From JAFDXJ01 sp039811225 (GTDB lineage Bacteria; Bacteroidota; Bacteroidia; Chitinophagales; Chitinophagaceae), in contig JBDHYG010000016.1 of assembly GCA_039811225.1 (NCBI GenBank), positions 1-61,746 of the forward strand: a stretch of 61,746 bases of DNA. Direction: 5' to 3'. Both the position numbers and the translations under genes were made by a program. Numbering within the stretch: the stretch's first letter is position 1; every line of letters starts with the position of its first letter. The notes beneath the pieces were generated by a model. It made no database searches. It saw nothing but the letters and a program-made list of their open reading frames with translations, and was not told the DNA's origin. Positions 17,314 through 26,706 of this stretch are shown piece after piece.

Positions 17314-19314
17314 ATGGAAGCAATTGAACAGAAAGGAATAAATACAGTTCGGATTTTATCAGCCGATGCCGTACAGAAAGCCAACTCCGGCCATCCCGGT
17401 ACACCTATGGGCCTGGCTGCAATCGGCCACGTATTATGGACCCGTTTTATGCAATATGATCCCACAAAACCACATTGGCCCAACCGGGATCGATTCATTT
17501 TATCCTGTGGTCATGCCTGTATGTTACAATACAGTTATTTATATCTCACCGGATATAACCTGAGTTTGGATGATATTAAAAATTTCAGGCAATTACATAG
17601 TAAGACAGCCGGCCACCCGGAGTATGGTTTATTGGAGGGAATAGAAGTTACAACAGGTCCACTGGGCCAGGGTTTTGCCAATGGCGTGGGAATGGGAATA
17701 GGACAACAATTATTGGCAGCCCGATATAACAGGCCGGGCTTTAATCTTTTTGATTATAAAATTTATGTGTTGTGCAGTGACGGGGATATTATGGAGGGTG
17801 TAGCTTCTGAAGCTGCATCATTAGCAGGCCATTTAAAACTCGGCCATTTGATTTATCTCTATGATGATAATAAAATTACTATTGAAGGAGAAACATCGCT
17901 CGCATTTAATGAAGATGTAACCGAACGCTTCCAGGGCTATGGCTGGCATGTACAGGCAGTTGCCGATGGCAATGACCTGGATGCGATTGCAACTGCCATT
18001 GTAAATGCAGAAAAGGAAACCAATCGTCCTTCGCTAATTAAGATCCGTACACATATTGGTTATGGCAGTCCCAATAAAGTAGATACGGCCGCTGCGCATG
18101 GCGCCCCGCTGGGAAAAGATGAATTGCGCCTGGTAAAAGAGAATTTTGGTTTTGATCCGGATAAAAGTTTCGATGTATCAGATGATGTGTTGGCTTATTA
18201 CCGGGAAAAGGGAAAAGCTGGCCAGGCAAAATCACAAGCCTGGGAAGCACTTTACCAGGAATATAAAAAAGCCTACCCGGCAGAAGCGGCAGAATATGAA
18301 ATGCTGTGTGCAGGAAAACTCCCGGAAGGCTGGGATAGTAATGTGCCTGTCTTCAAGCCGGATACAAAAGGCCTGGCGACAAGAAAAGCATCCGGTAAGA
18401 TGCTCAATGCCATTGCCGATAAATTACCGCTTTTAGTTGGTGGTTCCGCCGACCTGGGACCTTCCACCGATACAACATTGAAAAGCTATCCATCTTTTAC
18501 CAATGAAAATCATACCGGTCGCAATTTTCATTTCGGTATCCGGGAACATGCTATGGGCGCGGTTTGCAATGGTATGGCCCTGACGAAAGGCCTCATTCCA
18601 TATGGAGCCACCTTCCTTATTTTTTCTGATTATATGCGGCCTCCGGTAAGGCTGGCAGCCATTATGAAGCTGAAAAACATTTTTGTTTATACCCATGATA
18701 GTATTGGCCTGGGTGAAGATGGTACGACCCATCAGCCCGTGGAGCAATTGATCGGTTTGCGTTCCGTTCCGGGCCTGGTGGTGATTCGGCCTGCCGATGC
18801 CAATGAAACCGTGTATGCCTGGAAAGCCGCCTTAAAAAATAATGATGGCCCCAGCGCATTGATTCTTTCCCGGCAGGACCTGCCGATTTTGGACCAGGAC
18901 AGTTTAGCCAGCGCAAGTGGTGTGGAAAAAGGTGCTTATATATTAGCTGAATCAAAAGGAACACCACAAGTCATTTTATTGGGCAGTGGGAGCGAAGTGC
19001 ATTTGTTATTAGAAGCTCAAAAGGTATTGGCCGCTGAAAATATTCAGGCACGTGTAGTGAGTTTTCCTTCCTGGGAATTATTTGAAAAGCAGGAAGCGGC
19101 ATATAAAGAAACGGTGTTACCGAAGCAAATCAGGGCAAGGCTCGCTGTGGAAGCCGGTTCCTCTATTGGCTGGCATAAATATGTTACGGAATCAGGAGAT
19201 ACTATTAGCGTGGACAAATTTGGCGAATCAGCCCCGGGAGAACAAATTATGGAAGAATATGGCTTCTCGGTTAACAATGTCGTGGCAAAGGCCAGGGCCT
19301 TGATCAAAAAATAA
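17314..19314 (+). CDS. tkt: Transketolase
   Basis: Transketolase moves two-carbon units between sugar phosphates in the pentose phosphate pathway, with thiamine diphosphate. The 666-residue length is typical. The N-terminal NSGHPGTPMG puts the conserved histidine at H27, and SCGHACM gives a second. The ThDP motif begins GDI at 157 after SDG. The pyrimidine domain has the FGIREHAMG segment. A universal stress protein gene starts one base after the stop codon, so the two are probably co-transcribed. Confidence 0.97.
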   Translation: MEAIEQKGINTVRILSADAVQKANSGHPGTPMGLAAIGHVLWTRFMQYDPTKPHWPNRDRFILSCGHACMLQYSYLYLTGYNLSLDDIKNFRQLHSKTAGHPEYGLLEGIEVTTGPLGQGFANGVGMGIGQQLLAARYNRPGFNLFDYKIYVLCSDGDIMEGVASEAASLAGHLKLGHLIYLYDDNKITIEGETSLAFNEDVTERFQGYGWHVQAVADGNDLDAIATAIVNAEKETNRPSLIKIRTHIGYGSPNKVDTAAAHGAPLGKDELRLVKENFGFDPDKSFDVSDDVLAYYREKGKAGQAKSQAWEALYQEYKKAYPAEAAEYEMLCAGKLPEGWDSNVPVFKPDTKGLATRKASGKMLNAIADKLPLLVGGSADLGPSTDTTLKSYPSFTNENHTGRNFHFGIREHAMGAVCNGMALTKGLIPYGATFLIFSDYMRPPVRLAAIMKLKNIFVYTHDSIGLGEDGTTHQPVEQLIGLRSVPGLVVIRPADANETVYAWKAALKNNDGPSALILSRQDLPILDQDSLASASGVEKGAYILAESKGTPQVILLGSGSEVHLLLEAQKVLAAENIQARVVSFPSWELFEKQEAAYKETVLPKQIRARLAVEAGSSIGWHKYVTESGDTISVDKFGESAPGEQIMEEYGFSVNNVVAKARALIKK

Positions 19315-19315
19315 A

Positions 19316-19798
19316 ATGTGCATGGCCGGAAAGAAAATTTTAATTGCATTGGATTATGACCTTTCCGCACAAATGATTGCGGAAAAGGGCCAGGAACTTG
19401 CCAAAGCCTTGCAGGCACAGGTTTTCCTGCTGCATGTGATATCCGATGCCGGCCATTATGCATCGGTCAATTATGCACCGGTCATGGGTTTTGATATTTT
19501 TAATTATATGGACCTGTTGCAACCGGATACGACGGAAAGCCTGAAGAAGGCAGCAGATCAGTACCTGGCCAGCACTATCGAATTCCTGGGTGACAATAGT
19601 ATAACCGCCATTGTGAAAGAAGGTGATTACGGTGATACCATTTTAGATACAGCCAAAGAATTAGGAGTTGACTTTTTGGTAATGGGAACCCATAGCCGGC
19701 ATGGCCTGGATAAAATTTTAATGGGAAGTGTGGTAGAAAAAGTTTTACATAAATCCACCATACCATTGTTTATTGTTCCGGTTAAGAAAAAGAATTAG
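19316..19798 (+). CDS. Universal stress protein (UspA family)
   Basis: This 160-residue Rossmann-like protein starts MCMAGKKILIALDYD (the ATG at 19322 is also possible). The C-terminal segment VMGTHSRHGLDKILMGSVVEKVLHKSTIPLFIV holds the ATP-binding pattern GxxGxxxxxxGSxx of UspA proteins. It is probably cytosolic and may bind ATP; its role is undefined. It starts one base after the tkt stop, an unusually tight pairing that suggests coupled expression. Confidence 0.92.
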   Translation: MCMAGKKILIALDYDLSAQMIAEKGQELAKALQAQVFLLHVISDAGHYASVNYAPVMGFDIFNYMDLLQPDTTESLKKAADQYLASTIEFLGDNSITAIVKEGDYGDTILDTAKELGVDFLVMGTHSRHGLDKILMGSVVEKVLHKSTIPLFIVPVKKKN

Positions 19799-19888
19799 TA
19801 AAATGAAATATGTATTCCTGATAATTTCAAAAGAAAGTTTAACTTGTAGAAAAATAATTTTTGCACAATAACTTATAAACAGATCATT

Positions 19889-22663
19889 ATGTCACAAGAC
19901 CCGTACAAAATCAAAAAAAGCCTGGCAACCAAGAATGGGAACCTCACTTATTACAGTTTACCCGAATTGGAGAAGCAGGGGCATTCCGTAAGTAAATTAC
20001 CTTTCTCCATTCGTATCCTGCTTGAAAATGCCCTGCGCAATTTTGATGATTTTGCCATTACACGCGATAATGTAGAAACCCTTTTGCATTGGACACCCGA
20101 AGGTTCCGATAAAGATATTCCTTTCAAACCGGCACGTGTATTAATGCAGGATTTTACGGGTGTTCCGGCTGTAGTGGATATAGCTTCCTTACGTGCCGAA
20201 GTGGCACGCAAAGGAAAGAACCCTGAAGCCATCAATCCCCTGATACCGGTAGACCTGGTGATTGACCACTCCGTACAGGTGGATTATTTTGGGACACAGT
20301 ATGCATTGAAAAGAAATATGGAAGAAGAATATGCCCGTAATACCGAGCGTTATTCTTTCCTTAAATGGGCACAAAAATCGTTTAATAATTTTAGCGTGGT
20401 TCCACCCGGCATGGGCATTTGTCACCAGGTGAACCTGGAGTTTTTATCCAAGGGTGTTATAGAAAGAGATGGAGAAGTTTTTCCCGATACACTCGTGGGA
20501 ACCGATAGTCACACACCGATGGTAAATGGAATCGGGGTAGTCGCCTGGGGTGTGGGTGGTATAGAAGCAGAAGCTGCCATACTTGGTCAGCCGATTTATT
20601 TTATTACGCCAAAAGTGGTCGGATTAAAATTGACGGGTAAATTACCGCTGGGTTCTACTGCCACAGACCTGGTATTAAATATTGCAGAGCTTTTACGGAA
20701 ATATGGTGTGGTAGGAAAATTTGTGGAAGTCTTTGGCCCTGGCCTGGACAACCTGTCTGTTCCGGATCGTGCTACCATTGGAAATATGTCACCTGAATTT
20801 GGTTGTACAATTACCTACTTCCCCATTGATAATAAAACTCTGGAATATATGCGGAAGAGTAACCGCAGTGAGGAGCAAATCAAGCTGGTAGAGGATTATT
20901 GTAAAGCCAACTTATTATGGCGTACCGGTAAAGAAGAAATTCAATATACAGATATCCTGGAGTTAGACATGTCGGGCATTCAACCATCTGTTGCCGGTCC
21001 CAAACGGCCCCAGGATAAAATTCTCCTGAAGAATTTAAAAAATAAATTCATTGAATTATTGGATGCCAATTTTGGTCGCCAATATCTCCAGCCCAAAGTG
21101 ATGTCAAGATGGTACAATGAAGGAGGAAGCCAGCCAATTGATGCCCCTCCTGTTTCTGCTGCACCGGAAGCCCTGGTGGAAGAAAAAATAGAAAATGGAA
21201 TGAAGAAAGTGTGGGTTGCACTGGGGCATGAGCAATTTGAAATTTCAGATGGTGCGGTGGCTATTGCTGCTATTACCTCTTGTACCAATACATCTAATCC
21301 ATTTGTGATGATTGGTGCCGGCCTGGTGGCCCGAAAGGCAAGAGAGCGTGGCCTGGATATTAAACCCTGGGTAAAACCATCCCTGGCACCGGGCTCCAAA
21401 GTAGTGACCGATTACCTGGAAAAAGCAGATCTGCTGAAAGATCTCGAAGCCTTACAATTTCACTTAGTAGGATATGGCTGTACTTCCTGTATCGGGAACT
21501 CCGGGCCATTGCCTCCTTATATTTCCAGGGCCATTGAAGAGCATGACTTGGTCATGGCATCTGTATTATCTGGTAACCGGAATTTTGAAGCCAGGATTCA
21601 TCCTTTGGTAAAAATGAATTTCCTCATGTCTCCGATGCTGGTAGTCGCTTTTGCAATTGCGGGCCGCGTGGATATTGATTTGACAAGTGAACCGATAAGC
21701 TTTGACCGGAACCAGCAACCGGTATATTTAAAAGATATATGGCCAAGTGATGATGAGATCAATGAGTTGTTGGCTAAGGTATTATCACCAAAAGATTTTT
21801 CACATAGTTATGGAACCATCTTCGATGGGAATGAAAACTGGCGTAACCTGGCTGTACCGGAAGATAAATTGTATCATTGGGATACCAATTCCACATATAT
21901 CAAAGAGGTACCATTCTTCCACAATATTTCTGATAAACCAGAAGAACCCCGGGATATCACCGGTGCCCGTGCTTTACTGGTGTTAGGGGACAGTATCACG
22001 ACCGATCATATATCACCTGCCGGTCAGTTCAATGAAAAATCAGCCGCCGGCCAGTACCTTAACAGCCGGGGAGTGGAGCGAAAAGATTTTAATTCTTATG
22101 GTTCCCGCCGGGGCAATGATGAAGTAATGGTTAGGGGAACTTTTGCCAATGTTCGTATCAAAAATAAGTTGGCTAAAAAAGAGGGTGGCTATACAACCTA
22201 TCTTGAAAATGGGGAAGAAATGAATGTGTATGATGCAGCCATGAAGTATCAGCAAAATAATATTCCCTTAATCGTATTGGCAGGAAAAGAATATGGAAGT
22301 GGTTCTTCCCGCGACTGGGCAGCCAAAGGTACTTTCCTGCTGGGTATAAAAGCCGTGATTGCCGAAAGCTATGAGCGCATCCATCGAAGCAACCTGGTAG
22401 GTATGGGTGTATTACCCCTGGAATTTAAATCCGGTGAAACAGCGGCTACTATTGGCCTGGATGGTACCGAGAAATTTACCATCGCCGGTATTGCAGACCA
22501 GTTATCCCCATTAAAAGAATTGGATGTACATGCCCAGAAAGCAGATGGCTCTGTTATAAAATTCAAAGCCATTGCACGGGTTGATTCAGCCATTGAAATA
22601 GAATATTACAAGCATGGCGGAATACTTCAATATGTATTGAGAAGTTTTTTGCATAAAATTTAA
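19889..22663 (+). CDS. acnA: Aconitate hydratase A
   Basis: AcnA converts citrate to isocitrate in the TCA cycle. The 924-residue protein has the three 4Fe-4S cysteines: one in TSCTNTSNP and two in GCTSCIGNSG. The DSHTPMVNG segment and the C-terminal swivel domain with GSSRDWAAKGT are also present. The C-terminus GGILQYVLR is typical of AcnA/IRP type. A hairpin terminator follows 17 bases after the stop. Confidence 0.97.
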   Translation: MSQDPYKIKKSLATKNGNLTYYSLPELEKQGHSVSKLPFSIRILLENALRNFDDFAITRDNVETLLHWTPEGSDKDIPFKPARVLMQDFTGVPAVVDIASLRAEVARKGKNPEAINPLIPVDLVIDHSVQVDYFGTQYALKRNMEEEYARNTERYSFLKWAQKSFNNFSVVPPGMGICHQVNLEFLSKGVIERDGEVFPDTLVGTDSHTPMVNGIGVVAWGVGGIEAEAAILGQPIYFITPKVVGLKLTGKLPLGSTATDLVLNIAELLRKYGVVGKFVEVFGPGLDNLSVPDRATIGNMSPEFGCTITYFPIDNKTLEYMRKSNRSEEQIKLVEDYCKANLLWRTGKEEIQYTDILELDMSGIQPSVAGPKRPQDKILLKNLKNKFIELLDANFGRQYLQPKVMSRWYNEGGSQPIDAPPVSAAPEALVEEKIENGMKKVWVALGHEQFEISDGAVAIAAITSCTNTSNPFVMIGAGLVARKARERGLDIKPWVKPSLAPGSKVVTDYLEKADLLKDLEALQFHLVGYGCTSCIGNSGPLPPYISRAIEEHDLVMASVLSGNRNFEARIHPLVKMNFLMSPMLVVAFAIAGRVDIDLTSEPISFDRNQQPVYLKDIWPSDDEINELLAKVLSPKDFSHSYGTIFDGNENWRNLAVPEDKLYHWDTNSTYIKEVPFFHNISDKPEEPRDITGARALLVLGDSITTDHISPAGQFNEKSAAGQYLNSRGVERKDFNSYGSRRGNDEVMVRGTFANVRIKNKLAKKEGGYTTYLENGEEMNVYDAAMKYQQNNIPLIVLAGKEYGSGSSRDWAAKGTFLLGIKAVIAESYERIHRSNLVGMGVLPLEFKSGETAATIGLDGTEKFTIAGIADQLSPLKELDVHAQKADGSVIKFKAIARVDSAIEIEYYKHGGILQYVLRSFLHKI

Positions 22664-22680
22664 GGAAGTACTGTATAGAT

Positions 22681-22712
22681 AAACAGCAGGCCGTAAAGCC
22701 TGCTGTTTTTTT
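22681..22712 (+). terminator. Terminator of acnA
   Basis: AAACAGCAGGC (22681-22691) pairs with GCCTGCTGTTT (22698-22708) around a short loop, followed by a T run. Confidence 0.85.
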
Positions 22713-22720
22713 AAGGGCAT

Positions 22721-22746
22721 AAAAAAACCGGCTGATTAGCCGGCTT
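22721..22746 (-). terminator. Terminator of tRNA-Glu
   Basis: On the minus strand a GC-rich hairpin (CCGGCT/AGCCGG, 22728-22743) is followed by seven T. It lies just after the 3' end of the tRNA, back to back with the acnA terminator. Confidence 0.8.
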
Positions 22747-22748
22747 TG

Positions 22749-22820
22749 TAGAGCGTACGGGAATCGAACCCGTGATTCCTCCGTGAAAGGGAGGTGTCTT
22801 AACCCCTTGACCAACGCTCC
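22749..22820 (-). tRNA. tRNA-Glu (anticodon TTC)
   Basis: The minus strand folds into a full cloverleaf: acceptor GGAGCGT with ACGCTCT (first pair G-U), a D arm with GGTCAAGGGGTTAAGA, anticodon stem CCTCC/GGAGG with loop CTTTCAC, a 4-base variable loop, and T arm ACGGG-TTCGATT-CCCGT. The anticodon bases lie at 22785-22787. CCA is not encoded. A perfect promoter and a terminator flank it, so it is an independent single-tRNA unit. Confidence 0.96.
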
Positions 22821-22853
22821 GTTTTTTTATAACTCAAACTATTTTGAGGAGCG

Positions 22854-22884
22854 CAAAAATAGCGGTGAAATCACTTATGACAAA
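22854..22884 (-). promoter_or_regulatory. Promoter of tRNA-Glu
   Basis: On the minus strand TTTG (22881-22884) is followed by 19 bases and then TATTTTTG (22854-22861), an exact match to the Bacteroidota housekeeping sigma consensus (TTTG, ~19, TAnnTTTG). The tRNA starts 34 bases after the -7 box. Confidence 0.75.
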
Positions 22885-23108
22885 ATTTTTTCTAAAGATA
22901 CAAAGGATTTCTGCTTTTTGTAAACAGATCAAAAGTGCCTGATCAAGCTTAACATAAAAAATGAAACAACTTCCATTTTAATAGGGATTGAATGATCCAT
23001 TTTGCTTTGATGATACACCAAAACATTTTCCAATAAAAGGTAGTTGCTTATAAAATGGTAAAACGGGTGATATATTTTAAATTCCTTCTCAATCTCCGGC
23101 GGAATGCT

Positions 23109-23116
23109 TAATTTTG
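23109..23116 (+). promoter_or_regulatory. Probable -7 box of gap
   Basis: TAATTTTG fits TAnnTTTG exactly, 35 bases before the ATG. No -33 TTTG is seen at the usual distance. Confidence 0.45.
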
Positions 23117-23150
23117 CAACTCCTTTTTTAAACAAATAAAATAGAAAAAT

Positions 23151-24164
23151 ATGAGTTCCATTAAAGTTGCCATCAATGGTTTTGGCCGTATTGGCCGCCT
23201 TGTTTACCGCCAGATCTATAACATGAAAGGAATCGATGTTGTAGCTGTAAATGATCTTACCAGCCCGAAAGTGCTGGCACACCTACTGAAGTATGACAGT
23301 GCACAAGGTCCGTTTGAGGCAGAAGTAAAAGCAACGGATGATGCTATCCTGGTAAATGGCGATCAAATACACATTTATGCGCAGAAAGACCCTTCTCAAA
23401 TTCCCTGGGCAAAACATGAAGTGGATGTAGTGATAGAAAGTACCGGCTTCTTTGCCGATAAGGACAAAGCACAGGCGCATATCAAAGCTGGTGCTAAGCG
23501 GGTGGTGATTTCCGCACCGGCAACCGGCGACCTGAAAACAGTTGTCTTTAATGTGAACCACCAAATTTTAGATGGTTCTGAAACCATTATTTCCTGTGCT
23601 TCCTGTACTACCAACTGCCTGGCTCCGATGGCTAAAGTATTGCAAGACACTTTTGGTATCGTAACCGGTATCATGACTACTATACATGCTTATACCAATG
23701 ACCAGAATACATTGGATGCCCCGCATCCAAAAGGTGACCTGCGTCGTGCACGGGCTGCGGCAGCCAATATCGTTCCCAACAGTACCGGTGCTGCTAAAGC
23801 AATCGGCCTGGTGCTCCCGGATCTGAAAGGTAAATTAGATGGGAATGCACAACGGGTTCCGGTTATTACGGGTTCATTAACGGAACTTACTACCATCTTA
23901 CAGAAAAAAGTAACAGCAGAAGAAGTGAATGCTGCCATGAAAGCCGCTTCTAATGAAAGCTTTGGCTATACAGAAGATGAAATTGTAAGTTCTGATGTTA
24001 TTGGTACACATTATGGCTCTTTATTTGATGCCACACAAACCAAGATCATGACACAAGGTGATCAACAAATGGTGAAGACCGTAAGCTGGTATGATAATGA
24101 AATGAGTTATGTAAGCCAATTGGTACGTACTGTTCATTATTTTGCCGGTCTTATTTCCAAATAA
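23151..24164 (+). CDS. gap: Glyceraldehyde-3-phosphate dehydrogenase, type I
   Basis: GAPDH oxidises glyceraldehyde-3-phosphate with NAD and phosphate in glycolysis. The 337-residue protein has the NAD motif NGFGRIGR at 10-17, the catalytic cysteine C152 in SCASCTTNC, and the activating histidine in TTIHAYT. D35 in the loop after the second strand (VNDLT) favours NAD over NADP. It is separated from pgk by a large hairpin. Confidence 0.97.
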   Translation: MSSIKVAINGFGRIGRLVYRQIYNMKGIDVVAVNDLTSPKVLAHLLKYDSAQGPFEAEVKATDDAILVNGDQIHIYAQKDPSQIPWAKHEVDVVIESTGFFADKDKAQAHIKAGAKRVVISAPATGDLKTVVFNVNHQILDGSETIISCASCTTNCLAPMAKVLQDTFGIVTGIMTTIHAYTNDQNTLDAPHPKGDLRRARAAAANIVPNSTGAAKAIGLVLPDLKGKLDGNAQRVPVITGSLTELTTILQKKVTAEEVNAAMKAASNESFGYTEDEIVSSDVIGTHYGSLFDATQTKIMTQGDQQMVKTVSWYDNEMSYVSQLVRTVHYFAGLISK

Positions 24165-24183
24165 TTTTTTCGATTCGCATTTT

Positions 24184-24238
24184 AACCGCAGTACGATGTA
24201 ATAAACCGGCTCTACCGGAAATCGTACTGCGGTTTTTT
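24184..24238 (+). terminator. Long nested hairpin terminator between gap and pgk
   Basis: AACCGCAGTACGAT (24184-24197) is perfectly complementary to ATCGTACTGCGGTT (24221-24234), followed by a T run to 24238. The 23-base loop itself holds a CCGG-CTCTA-CCGG hairpin (24206-24218). Only 22 bases then remain before pgk, so partial termination may set the gap:pgk ratio. Confidence 0.8.
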
Positions 24239-24260
24239 ACATACTAAAACAAATAACTAC

Positions 24261-25460
24261 ATGAATACTTTTGCAACACATAATTTTCACCAGGAGAAAG
24301 CATTGGTCCGCGTAGATTTCAATGTGCCGTTGGATAAACAAACCCTCGCTATTACCGATGATACACGCATGCGTGCCTCTTTGCCCACTATTCAAAAGAT
24401 TTTGCAGGATGGCGGTAGTGTAATTTTAATGAGCCACCTGGGTCGCCCGAAAAATGGCCCGGAAGATAAATATTCATTGAAGCACCTCGTAAAGCATTTA
24501 GGTGAATTGTTACCCGGGACCACTGTATTTTTTGCAGAAGATTGTGTGGGCGAGCAGGCAGCCATGACTGCACAAATGTTGCGTCCCGGAGAAGTACTGT
24601 TATTGGAAAATTTACGCTTCCACCCGGAAGAGGAAAAAGGAGATGTGGACTTTGCCCGCAAGTTGGCACAATTAGGAAATGTATATGTGAATGATGCATT
24701 CGGAACGGCACACCGGGCACATGCTTCTACTGCAGTGATAGCACAATTTTTTCCAAAGGATAAAAAAATGTTTGGCCTCCTGATGGAAAAAGAAGTAGCC
24801 AGTGCAGAAAAAGTTTTGCATGCTGCCGAGAAACCCTTCGTGGCTATAATTGGCGGGGCAAAAGTTTCTGATAAAATCCTGATTATCGAAAATTTATTGG
24901 AGCGGGCAACCGATATTATTATCGGTGGTGGTATGGCCTATACATTTATGAAAGCACAAGGCGGGAAAATCGGAAGTTCACTGTGCGAAGATGACCGCCT
25001 GGATACAGCCCGGGAAATTGTTGAAAAAGCAGCAGCTAAAAATGTACAACTTCATTTACCCGGTGATTCAATCATTGCCGATAAATTTGCGGCTGATGCC
25101 AATATTTCCAATGCATTGAGCAATGATATCCCCGATGGCTGGATGGGCCTGGATATCGGCGCCATGGCTTGTGATACGTTTTCCCATGTGATCCGGAATG
25201 CCAAAACAATTTTATGGAATGGCCCGATGGGTGTATTTGAAATGTTGCCTTTTCAGCATGGGACCAAGGCAATTGCTACAGCTGTGGCAGCCGCAACCGA
25301 GCAAGGCGCTTTTTCATTGATCGGTGGTGGAGACAGCGTGGCAGCTGTGAATAAATTTGGTTTTGAAAATAAAGTAAGTTATATCAGTACCGGAGGAGGA
25401 GCTTTGTTAGAGTATTTTGAAGGGAAACAATTACCCGGTATTGTGGCGATTAATGCGTAA
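24261..25460 (+). CDS. pgk: Phosphoglycerate kinase
   Basis: Pgk transfers phosphate from 1,3-bisphosphoglycerate to ADP. The 399-residue protein has the N-terminal RVDFNVPLD signature, SHLGRPK, NDAFGTAHRAHAS, the hinge/nucleotide segment GGAKVSDK and the C-terminal GGGDSVAAV. Length is typical. It follows gap directly, so the two lower-glycolysis genes are adjacent. Confidence 0.97.
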   Translation: MNTFATHNFHQEKALVRVDFNVPLDKQTLAITDDTRMRASLPTIQKILQDGGSVILMSHLGRPKNGPEDKYSLKHLVKHLGELLPGTTVFFAEDCVGEQAAMTAQMLRPGEVLLLENLRFHPEEEKGDVDFARKLAQLGNVYVNDAFGTAHRAHASTAVIAQFFPKDKKMFGLLMEKEVASAEKVLHAAEKPFVAIIGGAKVSDKILIIENLLERATDIIIGGGMAYTFMKAQGGKIGSSLCEDDRLDTAREIVEKAAAKNVQLHLPGDSIIADKFAADANISNALSNDIPDGWMGLDIGAMACDTFSHVIRNAKTILWNGPMGVFEMLPFQHGTKAIATAVAAATEQGAFSLIGGGDSVAAVNKFGFENKVSYISTGGGALLEYFEGKQLPGIVAINA

Positions 25461-25597
25461 CATTTCTTGTAAAATTTGATCAGTGGAAAATGGGATTACA
25501 TTTTTTCAATGTATATTTAACCACTCAAAAATTAAACAAGGCAGGCCAACTAAAAAAAATCAGGCAGGCCATGTAATTAAAAACAAAAAACAGGTAC

Positions 25598-26191
25598 ATG
25601 AAAACAAAACACCTCGGACTAATTGTAGTTGTTTTAGTCATCCTGGTTTTAGGCGGTTGCGGTTGCAGCCAGTATAATGGCCTTGTTACCAGCGACCAAC
25701 AGGTAAAACAACTCTGGAGTAATGTAGAAACCAATTACCAACGCCGGACTGACCTTTATAATAGTGTAATCAAAACCATTGAAGGCTCGGCTAATTTTGA
25801 AAAATCAACCTTGCAGGCTGTAATTGAAGCCAGGTCAAAAGCAACCAGTATCCAGGTAGATATCAATGATCCTGAATCATTGGCAAAATACCAGGCGGCA
25901 CAGGCACAGTTGCAGGGCGCTTTCAGTAGGTTGATGGCTGTAGCGGAAGCTTATCCAGATTTAAAAACCACCAAAGCCTTCCAGGATTTTCAAACGCAAA
26001 TCGAAGGGACCGAAAACCGGATCAATATTGCCCGGCGGGATTACAATGCCGGTGTCAATGCCTATAACCTGAAAGTAAAGACCTTCCCGGGTAATTTATT
26101 TGCAGGTATGTTTGGCTTCCATGAAAAAGCTTATTACCAGGCCGATCCGGGCTCAGAAAAGGCACCGGATATCCAGTTTAATATTAAATAA
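25598..26191 (+). CDS. LemA family protein
   Basis: This 197-residue protein starts with a hydrophobic N-terminal segment (LIVVVLVILVLGGCG). It then has the LemA core: YNGLVTSDQQVKQLWSNVETNYQRR, a helix bundle, and TENRINIARRDYNAGVNAYN near 140-160. Family members are membrane-anchored and often precede TPM-domain genes, as here (7 bases before the next gene). The GGCGC sequence could be a lipoprotein site or part of an N-terminal anchor. Function is unknown. Confidence 0.93.
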   Translation: MKTKHLGLIVVVLVILVLGGCGCSQYNGLVTSDQQVKQLWSNVETNYQRRTDLYNSVIKTIEGSANFEKSTLQAVIEARSKATSIQVDINDPESLAKYQAAQAQLQGAFSRLMAVAEAYPDLKTTKAFQDFQTQIEGTENRINIARRDYNAGVNAYNLKVKTFPGNLFAGMFGFHEKAYYQADPGSEKAPDIQFNIK

Positions 26192-26198
26192 GAGAAAC

Positions 26199-26660
26199 AT
26201 GTTTTCTCTTTCCAGGAAAAAAGGAAAAGGCTATTTTACGGACCGGGAGCAGGAAAAAATTGTAGCGGCTATCCGTGAAGCAGAAAGGCTCACCAGTGGA
26301 GAGATTCGTGTATTTGTCGAAGGCAAATGCCGTTTTGTGGATGCCATCGACCGGGCCGGGGAGATCTTCTACCAGTTGCGGATGAATGAAACCTTACACC
26401 ACAATGCCACCCTGATCTATGTGGCCATGAAACACCGGCAGGTTGCCATCTATGGAGATGAAGGGATTTTTAGAAAGACCGGCTCCGCTTTCTGGCATGA
26501 AACGATAGGTGAAATTTTGTTGCATTTCAATAAAGAAAATTATGTTACCGGTATTTGTGAAGTGGTGCAAAAGTTAGGCCAGGCATTGGCCTGGCATTTT
26601 CCTTTTGAGCCGGGTACGGATAAAAATGAATTGCCCGATCAAATCGTATTTGGTAAATAA
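26199..26660 (+). CDS. TPM domain protein (no signal peptide)
   Basis: From the ATG at 26199, just after the lemA stop, the protein has 153 residues. An in-frame start at 26100 inside lemA is unlikely. The segment FTDREQEKIVAAIREAERLTSGEIRVFVE is the first half of a TPM (DUF477) domain. The later VAIYGDEGIFRKTGSAFWHE fits its second half. It lacks a signal peptide and the Gly-rich tail of its neighbour. TPM domains in other bacteria have been linked to membrane-protein turnover or acid phosphatase activity; here the role is unknown. Confidence 0.85.
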   Translation: MFSLSRKKGKGYFTDREQEKIVAAIREAERLTSGEIRVFVEGKCRFVDAIDRAGEIFYQLRMNETLHHNATLIYVAMKHRQVAIYGDEGIFRKTGSAFWHETIGEILLHFNKENYVTGICEVVQKLGQALAWHFPFEPGTDKNELPDQIVFGK

Positions 26661-26668
26661 GTTGAACT

Positions 26669-26700
26669 AAGCCCGTCATCTTTTTACGGGCTTATTTTAT
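26669..26700 (+). terminator. Weak hairpin between the two TPM genes
   Basis: AAGCCCGT (26669-26676) pairs with ACGGGCTT (26686-26693), followed by ATTTTAT rather than a clean T run. It may attenuate transcription into the downstream TPM gene. Confidence 0.5.
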
Positions 26701-26706
26701 GTAAAC

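Larger units (their letters stand above)
22821..23150. other. Intergenic region with promoters for tRNA-Glu (minus) and gap (plus)
   Basis: Apart from the two promoter features listed separately I see no gene or conserved element here. The AT-rich middle carries no persuasive reading frame. Confidence 0.6.

Noticed and set aside
22929..23282. A 117-codon minus frame upstream of gap
   Set aside because: It overlaps the gap start and its promoter box, and its translation has no motif or signal.
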